Shown piece after piece: positions 57,376 through 64,000 of a DNA stretch of 64,000 nucleotides (its first letter is position 1; each line of letters begins with the position of its first letter). A model generated the notes under the pieces. The model saw nothing but the letters and a program-made list of their open reading frames with translations. It did not search any database and had not been told where the DNA came from. Both the position numbers and the translations under genes were made by a program. This DNA comes from Porodaedalea pini (Eukaryota; Basidiomycota; Agaricomycetes; Hymenochaetales; Hymenochaetaceae), in the NCBI GenBank assembly GCA_002794775.1, contig NBAY01000001.1:2542001-2606000 (forward strand). Direction: 5' to 3'.

Positions 57376-58343
57376 GCAGTAACAGATGTTTCAGATATTT
57401 AGTTTATGAAAAGCTAGCTATTGGATATATAAGTCAAGTCTGATCTACTTACTGGGCAGTCTGAGTCATACTTACAAGGAAAGAAAAATATGAGAGTTGT
57501 TAATACTAGTGGAGGATTAAATTATGAGTGTCTGAGTCAGAGTTATTACTAAGTTGATTTAATATAAGTCTGAAGCAAAGGTTAGAGCTGGGCACTCAGG
57601 AGTTAAGCTGCACAGTGGAAAGCGTACAATAGTATGCTTACAAGTAGTAGGTTGAGCCTTCTAAGGTGATTCTAATCCTATGCACATAGACAGAAGTTTG
57701 ATTCAAAAACAGGCCTTTCATACTATTCTAAACATATGCCTTTCATTTCAATGTTGGTTGATTCTTTAGTTAGGTTAAAGTGCAGGAAATTCATATATAT
57801 ATATTAATTGAAATAGCTGTATTCTGGCCTGGAATTAATCTATTTGTGTGATGAAATTAGCCAGAAACTATCCAGGAAATACCAGAATAAGTCCTCCTGA
57901 CACTCCATGCTAGATGCTAATTAATTCTGTAATTCCTGTGCCAGGAAATCCTAGGCTCAGGAATTGCACTTGAAAAAACATACCCTTAGCTCCAACTCAA
58001 TTGGTCAGAGTTAGAACTAAGAGCTCCTAGAAAAGGGGGTACCTGAAGTGGTAGGGGAGCCATAATTTTTGAATATCAGTGGAAATGGGTGAGAGAACAG
58101 ACCAGCTGCACTTGTTTGATCTCCACCTGCCTACACAGCCAATTTATTGCTCCCTATTTTACATATTTATTCTCCTGAGAACCATGCCTTTTTTTTGAGT
58201 ACTTAATGAGCAGGTACTGTGCAGAATTCACAGAGAAAATAGGCATTCATTCTAATTTTTTGACACTTTGGCTCTGACGCGGCTCATTTCACGTGACATG
58301 CACGTGCCGCAGGACTTATGAAAAAGGCTGTAATCAATGCAAG

Positions 58344-58466
58344 TAGGACATGAACACACCCGTCGATGGAAAAGGTATCATCACAGTCAGTCTTGCCTCC
58401 GTTGGCTTTTACATGGTCCAGGGAACTCTTCAATAACCGGAAGTGAAACTCATTCAGGACAACCAT
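58344..58466 (-). other. Candidate exon upstream of the MITE insertion
   Basis: The minus strand reads MVVLNEFHFRLLKSSLDHVK and then DCDDTFSIDGCVHVLLALI, open up to the TA target site. It may be a first exon of the F-box gene at 50260-51792, now 6.5 kb away because of the nested elements. The direct joined frame is not the F-box frame, so an intron would be needed. Confidence 0.35.
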
Positions 58467-60243
58467 CGTATCCAGGAGATAGTTGGTTGCGATTCAGCCT
58501 GCGATGGAAGTGGTTCCTGTAGGCTACAGTATATTGAGTAATCGATCGGATGTATGCTGAAGTGCACATACGAAAAGTCAAGCTTGTCGTCGTTGCAGGG
58601 AGAGCAACGAGGATGTGGAGAAGGGTTGTACTGAACGACGTGACTCAGGTCTGAACTTCGATTCGGAGCCGCTCAACCTGTGAGAATGGCTTTGCAATCA
58701 CTTCCGGGCTGTGTGCCGTGTGCGCATGCCAGTTCTAAACTTCTATCTCGGTGAGTCTTCGTTCACAAAGTCTTAAAAATGTGCGCGAATTGATATTAGT
58801 ATGATTTATGTGATGATTCTTTTTCTCGTGACGAAATGAAACTGCAATGCACATCTTTGCGTTCGACATTTCTTCCGCATTACTATGTGCAGCGTGTCCG
58901 CCCACCATATTCTCCCCCCCTCCTTCATTTCTCTTTGCACAATTTTGGTGATTCATGAAGTGCACGGACAAGTTTTGATGGCGAATCCTCACTGGTACTC
59001 TCGGCTTCTGTGTGTGGTGGGCTCAGTGCAATTTGAGTCGGAGGTAGAAGTTGCTTAAGTGCTAGTGTGCTCAGCACTACTTATTCTCTTTCAAGTATTA
59101 TCTGAGTGCCCACACATTCTGGATCTATCCGTCCTCTACCTGTCAATAATGGCGTCTTCGTGAACGACTCGAGTCTGCACAGGACGCTTCTAGAGACGCC
59201 GCGCGATCTGCTCGACTTCTTGCAGCCACGTCCGGCTCACGGACCTTGAGCGTTCATGCGGTGCGGGTGCGGGGCTCGTCGTGGTCTCCGGTTCCGAGAT
59301 GCTTTCTGAGGCCGAAGTCGATGAGAGAGCACGTCAACACGTCAGCAGGACAACTCTCTCGCTCTACAGGTAGACGCAAGGCCTGAGCCTCAAAGCCAAG
59401 CCCGCGCACTCAACACCGACACACGCTCGCCAATACATGATTACCGTCACCCATCCTGTTTTCCTGTCCTTCCGCGCCACAGACAATACTCTACATCTAC
59501 ACACTCCATCCGCCCGACGCATCAGTTGATCGCAGACTGCGAACCGTACAGACTCAAAGACGGAAGAAGATAGCACACAACTCACTCCGAATCGCCTTCT
59601 CGCCGCAGTGCATCATCTACAGCGCCTCAGGTCCAGAAGGAAGCATAAGTGCTACAGTCCGACACATCATCGTCGACTTCGCGCATGCGCACGAGGAGCT
59701 ACTGGAGGACTCCGCGAGCTGACTGGTTGTAGGGCTGAAGACGTGGCTGTATGACGTTGTGATTTGCTGCTTATCCAGAAATGTTCTTCGGGGGGTCGCT
59801 TTGCATTTGGTTCTCAGTCACTCCTACCGTTTGACCGGTGGGACAATCAGGAATGCGTCTAGTTACGAATGCACATTCCTCAAGTTTTCGTACCTTGTTC
59901 CATTCATTTGGAAGGCTACAATCGTACTATTTGGTTATATGTAGTACGGGATGTAGCAGTGGCTGATCAGCAATACTAATTTCGAAATGAAAAGCAATGA
60001 AGAGTGATGATCTGCTGCTCATATGGACAAATACTGCAATCAAAACACTGATCCTTGTGAGGACAGTAGAACGTGAGAAGGGAAGCAGGTGAGTAAATGG
60101 AAAGTTTGAAGCTCCAATGCACAAACACTTCTATAAAGCGAACGAGCAGACACGTATATCAGTTTCACATTTGGTCACAGCACCGAAATATCTTTGCCTA
60201 TAACCAAATGAGTTATGATTAAATACAAGTGAGTGAAGGGAAC
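58467..60243. other. Gene-poor region with one coding-like fragment
   Basis: The plus strand near 59612-59722 reads IIYSASGPEGSISATVRHII then VDFAHAHEELLEDSAS and a stop, which looks like the end of a protein. Other frames at 59150-59600 are GC-rich but broken. It is probably a gene relic. Nothing was recognised at 59750-60240. Confidence 0.3.
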
Positions 60244-60836
60244 TCACTCCAGTCAACTGTAGACACCAATGTTTAGCCCATGGGCATCGCCTCCCGCACG
60301 ACAGCCGTATCTATCTCTACACAATTATGTATCTTCAAGGTCTCGAATTCGGGAGATTTGTAGATGTTCTCGATGCCCAGGATGAAAAGTGTGTCGAACT
60401 TGTTGCAGTCCTGAAAACACAATGTTCGAAGATGAGGAAGCTGGACATTCCAATAACAGGATTAGGGCGAGTCCCTAACGAAGTCGGGGATAAAGAGGTG
60501 ACAGGAGTCGGGTGAGTCGACATCGACGGCGTGGATTGAGAGGTGATGTACTGTCGGGATCCTCTCAAACAGATCATACGGAGCAACTGTCCCCGTTCCA
60601 TCTGGATGGTAGGAATTGTCATAGATATCCTCGTAGTCGCGAGACCGGTAGGACATGGTGAGATCGAGTCTATCTAGAGGAGGCCAGTGGGTATTCCCCT
60701 TTGGAAATATCACATCAAACCAGCCAGTCATTTGATCTGCGCCCGCTGAAAAGACGTCCACGGATAACTCGGAAAAAAAAAAAAGGTTGTGCGTGCGGAG
60801 GGGTGAGGAAACGGGTGAGAGACGGGTCACGCTCAT
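60244..60836 (-). pseudogene. F-box gene 3' fragment, duplicate of 50312-50850
   Basis: The minus strand reads FSELSVDVFSAGADQMTGWF, WPPLDRLDLTMSYRSRDYED and PTVHHLSIHAVDVD, matching the C-terminal third of the F-box protein at 50260-51792. Towards 60246 it reads FILGIENIYKSPEFETLKIH. The N-terminal two thirds are absent, and an A-run (about 60772-60784) marks the junction region. Confidence 0.8.
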
Positions 60837-60859
60837 GATTAGGGTTCGAGGAAAACACA

Positions 60860-61575
60860 GCTAGACGCGTCCTCTGCCCTTTTCCACGCTTTAGCCCGAG
60901 TCCAAAGCATCAAAGGCATCCACGTCTCCCTGGAAGCTCGTTCCATCTTCACGCTCGAAGGTGAGATAGAAAATCGAGGACGCGTTGTTGCATGAGACAT
61001 ACGTCAATATGCATGTGTCCTTGGAGGCCATGTACTGGACCGAATGTACTCACTATCGGGCTAAGAAAGATGCTGAGCGGTAAGACTCGTAATCAAAATC
61101 GCGGAATGGGACACCTACGCAGAGGTCTTGAGCTATTCCCTCGTGACGTCCTTGCTGGCAGTAAAACGTGTGTTATTGCCCAGAGTATGCCGCTTACCTC
61201 TGAATCTGACGGATAGCGTCTGAGTCCTTTATTAAAATGATGTAGGTGGGCTGGTAGATCCTAGGTGCAAGGCGCCGATAACTCGTGTTCGGTCATGAAC
61301 GCAAAGGATATCTTCATTTAGGTCTTGAAAGGAGCACTTGGAGTTGAGGCTGCGATATAGGATGTCCGAGTCGGGGGTCAAGATGCGTACATACGTGATT
61401 TTACACCTCAAATTAGCGACACCAGGTGCCTCCGTTGCACGTTGGCAGCACTAACTTCAACTCCATCAACCACAGGCTGAAGCTCTCGTCCTCCGTGTCC
61501 TCCTGTGACTCATTCTTCCTTATTTTGCATAAAAAATGTCGACTTGTCGTCTATCAAGACCTTCCCTCTTTGCAT
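60860..61575 (-). pseudogene. Gene H, second copy, decayed
   Basis: About 85-90% identical by eye to 49492-50244. ATG at 61573-61575 (MQREGLDRRQ, then frame damage). Exon 2 DLNEDILCVHDRTRVIGALH is intact, as is the exon ending SYRSASFLAR. The last exon ASSIFYLTFEREDGTSFQGD stops early (DSG, stop), because the Glu/Lys-rich tail is partly deleted. Splice sites are conserved between the copies. Confidence 0.7.
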
Positions 61576-61662
61576 CGACCAGTTATCGGGTCAGACAAGA
61601 TTAGACGACCTGACGGACATACAGACGGGTGAGAGCCACTTGATCCTGCCTTCGTATCCTTT

Positions 61663-63102
61663 TTGCATTGCTCAATCTTCCTTATTCCATTATTTTCGGC
61701 CTTCATACTGGACATTGATAATGCAGTGTGTGTCACATCCAATTTACACAAAGTCCACTCCCTCGGCAGCTCCCCTAGCGCTCTAACGGCTGCCGTCCCC
61801 GAAGGTATTCAACGATTGTGCAATCAGCTACTGCCCTGCATCTACAGCCGTGGGATTTTTAGCTTGTCCTCTGAGGTCCTGGCGCGCATTTTCCAGACAG
61901 TTTATACCTACAACGGCATTGAATTCCGTGAGCATATCTCACTGGCCTGTCGCTTTCGTGGGATCGCAGTCGGAGTGCCGCAACTATGGACAACGCTGAA
62001 CGACCGACACTGTTCGCGACTTTACCTCGAACGGAGCAAGCCACTTGGCATAGATATCAACATTATTGCGGGATGGAAGTTCACCGAGAGGTTCTTGCAG
62101 ATGGTTGAACCACATATGTCGCGATGGACTTCTCTCCACATCGCTATACCCCTCTTCAAGCCTTTGGAAGAGAGGCAGACCTTGCGAAGTTTACGGGATA
62201 CTTATGCTGGTCAACCTTTCCACGCTTGTCCACTTTGCAAGTCCAATACGGCGACTTTTCAAGAGGTGTACTGCACATATCGGGAGACGTACAGGATGCG
62301 CGCAACGGCCTTCACAACTTTTTCAGCGATTGGGACATACCAGAGCTGTGCACGTTGGCGGCCTCAAGCATATCTTTCTTTCTCGACGCGTGCGGCGGCT
62401 CAGCTAAAATTCCTTAACATTAAGTTTACTGTATATTGTTGTTCTCCCTATAACAGACTCACGCGGAACCCAAAACCTATCGCGGAATTCCTGCACTCAT
62501 TTACTCTTTTTTCCGAACTGTCATTCGAACTGCCTCCTGGTATGGGTTATGGGTACTATACTGGCAGTGTGACTGGTGCCTATGTGGAGCTACCGGGTTT
62601 GACGAAGATCACCTTTATCGTCCATCGCCGTACGTCAAATGCGTTCCATATGCTACTCCGGAGGATCTTCACACCAGCTGTGAAGACACTGATCCTTTCG
62701 ATGATCTTCCGTCCCTACGGCGAGATTAAAGAGATGCTAAAGGGTTTTTTTCCGTCCGGTGCAAGTTACTGGCCAGTCCTTGAAACACTTTACCTTAGTG
62801 TTAAGGGCCACGGCCCAATTGCAGAAAACTTTGGCTCCCCTTTGGACTTAGTACTCGCGAGGATTCGCACCGTCTGGCACGTTACTCTCAATCTACAGAA
62901 TTTTCCCCAGCCAACGGGACCCGATGCTCCCTTTCCCACTTTGCGAAGCCTTAGACTCGAGAACTGTCAAAGGCTCACAACAGCATTCCTTCGACTCCTC
63001 GATGACATCAACGCCCCTGAGTTTGGAAAGCTAGAGATCAGAACTGTAGGGGCATCAATACCGAGCTTGTCAAGAAGCTGTTATCGGAGGACAAGATTTT
63101 AA
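61663..63102 (+). CDS. F-box/LRR-like protein with an internal frame-shifted segment
   Basis: The open frame is 479 residues. After a hydrophobic N-terminus (which may belong to a different exon) come the F-box-like parts LLPCIYSRGIFSLSSEVLAR, IFQTVYTYNG and HISLACRFRGIAVGVPQLWT, then LYLERSKPLGIDINI. LRR-like parts continue to the stop at 63100-63102. Between about 62205 and 62395 the homologous reading (STFPRLSTLQVQYGDFSRGV, HNFFSDWDIPELCTLAASS) is in another frame of the same strand. The main ORF therefore carries about 63 unrelated residues between two compensating indels. The gene remains open but may be non-functional. It is an SCF adaptor by family. Confidence 0.65.
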   Translation: MHCSIFLIPLFSAFILDIDNAVCVTSNLHKVHSLGSSPSALTAAVPEGIQRLCNQLLPCIYSRGIFSLSSEVLARIFQTVYTYNGIEFREHISLACRFRGIAVGVPQLWTTLNDRHCSRLYLERSKPLGIDINIIAGWKFTERFLQMVEPHMSRWTSLHIAIPLFKPLEERQTLRSLRDTYAGQPFHACPLCKSNTATFQEVYCTYRETYRMRATAFTTFSAIGTYQSCARWRPQAYLSFSTRAAAQLKFLNIKFTVYCCSPYNRLTRNPKPIAEFLHSFTLFSELSFELPPGMGYGYYTGSVTGAYVELPGLTKITFIVHRRTSNAFHMLLRRIFTPAVKTLILSMIFRPYGEIKEMLKGFFPSGASYWPVLETLYLSVKGHGPIAENFGSPLDLVLARIRTVWHVTLNLQNFPQPTGPDAPFPTLRSLRLENCQRLTTAFLRLLDDINAPEFGKLEIRTVGASIPSLSRSCYRRTRF

Positions 63103-63528
63103 GTGGGTGAATATCCCTAGGTACGTGTTTCATGTAGTCGCTTTGCACCTAGGATGGCTACTTACCTGGGCCACTCTCTAGAAAGTATAATCCGTGGTCA
63201 TTGAGGAATATCCGAACGAAAAGTAAATTAGGCCAGGCATCATCAAGATTTTTGATGTGGCTACTTGGAGAGAGAGTGGAGACTTTAAGGACATTACCAC
63301 TATTATAGCTAAGCGTTGCTTCAAAATCGCCTTCACTCTCAACCAACCGATCGACCGACATGCACTCTCGCACGTGGAGACCGACGTTTACACTATATAT
63401 CATCTTTCATGCATATATTCCCCCTCTTCCCCCCCCCCCCCCCCAAGGGATTCAACAAATATAATCAGTGAAGGAGATCTAATTGCAAAAGATAGTACTT
63501 TTATGCCAGAGACTAGTCTAACTACATG
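63103..63528. other. Intergenic region with a poly-C run
   Basis: Convergent ends of the F-box gene and the LHS1-like gene. A homopolymer of about 15 C at 63430-63444 could be a sequencing or assembly soft spot. No gene is seen. Confidence 0.6.
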
Positions 63529-64000
63529 CTACAGTTCGTCGCGAGGAGTCGGCGGATTCACAGAGGTGGAGCTCTCTGCTGCACTGCTAGAAGTTGGATC
63601 CACCGGTGGTGTGCTCTCGCTAGGCTGCGTATCCGACGCGGTCGAAGTCTCAGACGCAGATGATATGCTCGAGGTGGCAGTCTTCTTCTTCGGCGGCGAC
63701 TTCCGACGCATAAGCTTTAACAGTGCGTTCTCGAGCGTCTTCGCACGCGCCTTCATCTCCGTCGTCAAGATCACCGGGTCCTCATTCGGCTGCACGCTCT
63801 TCTGCTTCTCCACCCACTCGCTCAGCCAGCTCTCATGCTCACGGAGCGCCTTCTCGAGCGTGAGGAGTTCCTCAGAAGTGTGTAGTGCAGGCAGGTTGCC
63901 TGGGATGAGCTCCGCGGTTAGGTTTTTGCGCGCTTCGGTGATGAACATTCGTGTCATCCAGTTGATGCGCTGCGAGTTGTTGAGGGTCGACGGAAAGGCC
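63529..64000 (-). CDS. lhs1: ER-lumenal Hsp70-like chaperone LHS1/HYOU1, 3' part (runs off the window)
   Basis: Only the C-terminal about 155 residues are present, open to the window edge. The minus strand reads FPSTLNNSQRINWMTRMFIT, helical segments LEKALREHESWLSEWVEKQK and LTTEMKARAKTLENALLKLM, a Lys-rich patch and a Ser/Thr-rich tail ending PTPRDEL and TAG 63529-63531. The RDEL end is a KDEL-type ER-retrieval signal, and the helical lid is that of the large Hsp110/Grp170 group. LHS1 acts in the ER lumen as nucleotide exchange factor of Kar2/BiP. The nucleotide-binding domain lies outside the window. Confidence 0.82.
   Translation of the reverse strand, partial: AFPSTLNNSQRINWMTRMFITEARKNLTAELIPGNLPALHTSEELLTLEKALREHESWLSEWVEKQKSVQPNEDPVILTTEMKARAKTLENALLKLMRRKSPPKKKTATSSISSASETSTASDTQPSESTPPVDPTSSSAAESSTSVNPPTPRDEL

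Larger units (their letters stand above)
52356..58050. mobile_element. 5,695-bp DNA element with 335-bp TIRs, 7-bp TSD GTAGGGG
   Basis: Starts CACTTCAGGTACCCCCTTTT at 52356 and ends with its reverse complement (one mismatch in this stretch, at ttctgg against ttctag further in) at 58050. GTAGGGG is present at 52349-52355 and 58051-58057. The TIRs are about 335 bp (52356-52634 plus 53465-53525 after the nested MITE; 57718-58050). The interior has a decayed minus-strand gene, a solo LTR and arrays of AGGAATTCCT. The superfamily is unclear: the CACT start recalls CACTA elements, but these make 3-bp duplications. Confidence 0.85.
51780..58330. mobile_element. Foldback MITE (family M) split by a 5.7 kb element, TSD TA
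   Basis: The outer ends are 51780 (CAGCCATTTTCATAAGTCC) and 58330 (GGACTTATGAAAAAGGCTG), flanked by TA (51778-51779, 58331-58332). The MITE itself is 51780-52355 plus 58058-58330, about 849 bp, with long inverted arms and an internal hairpin (about 52079-52350). The same family occurs intact at 52635-53464. TA target duplication suggests mobilisation by a Tc1/mariner transposase. It carries no coding region. Confidence 0.88.

Noticed and set aside
63430..63444. Poly-C run as a possible telomere-like or structural signal
   Set aside because: A single homopolymer between convergent genes, more likely a low-complexity tract or assembly soft spot.

Overview
The window is nuclear DNA of a basidiomycete fungus, most likely an agaricomycete. 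The evidence is short (about 50-60 bp) introns with GTRNGT donors, basidiomycete-type dispersed gene families (DUF6532, Plavaka-type transposase, SPT5-like KOW genes, F-box arrays), a chromodomain Ty3/Gypsy element, and housekeeping genes with fungal architecture. The species assignment is inference; no rRNA or barcode is present.

Left part, 1-31 kb: a graveyard of mobile elements. A minus-strand Ty1/Copia element (646-7213) is split in pol by a 2.2 kb inverted-repeat insertion flanked by an 8-bp duplication. Next come a DUF6532 gene (minus), a degenerate Plavaka-type transposase gene (plus), an Hsp20-like gene (minus) broken by a solo LTR with a perfect 5-bp target duplication, a small zinc-finger-like pseudogene (minus), and an SPT5-like NGN/KOW gene (minus). 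The SPT5-like gene is cut near its 3' end by a complete 8,345-bp chromodomain Gypsy element (17013-25357, TSD TCAGG). That Gypsy is itself interrupted between RNase H and integrase by a near-perfect 1,982-bp palindrome made of two tail-to-tail LTRs (TSD GCGG). A solo copy of the same LTR lies at 28136-29111, also at GCGG. Fragments of a Gin4-like kinase gene and a PRP17-like WD40 gene follow.

Middle part, 31.9-48.8 kb: a normal gene-rich block. It holds an amino acid/GABA-type permease, a large Ras-GEF protein and GAPDH on the minus strand. GAPDH has an ATG-only first coding exon and a 5-nt micro-exon. They are followed by an F-box pseudogene, ASF1 (with a GC-AG intron), and a divergently transcribed BAG/IQ co-chaperone gene whose promoter carries two modular heat-shock-element arrays.

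Right part, 49.5-64 kb: F-box/LRR-like paralogues and an unidentified four-exon gene ('H'). The F-box + H unit is present twice, and the second copy (60.2-61.6 kb) is circularly permuted relative to the first. Between the copies is a nested stack: an 849-bp foldback MITE (TSD TA) inserted at the 5' end of an F-box gene, split by a 5.7 kb element with about 335-bp TIRs (CACTTCAGG..., 7-bp TSD GTAGGGG). The 5.7 kb element holds another MITE copy, a solo LTR of the family found in the Hsp20 gene, a decayed gene, and arrays of the palindrome AGGAATTCCT on both sides. The window ends in the 3' part of an LHS1/HYOU1-type ER Hsp70 gene ending in RDEL.

The most unusual pattern is that LTR-like sequences in two unrelated families occur as inverted pairs flanked by a single target duplication, as if the pair had integrated as one unit. 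The Gypsy shows a clean CpG-deamination signature: all 11 differences between its LTRs, and both in-frame stops in pol, fit CpG to TpG/CpA change.
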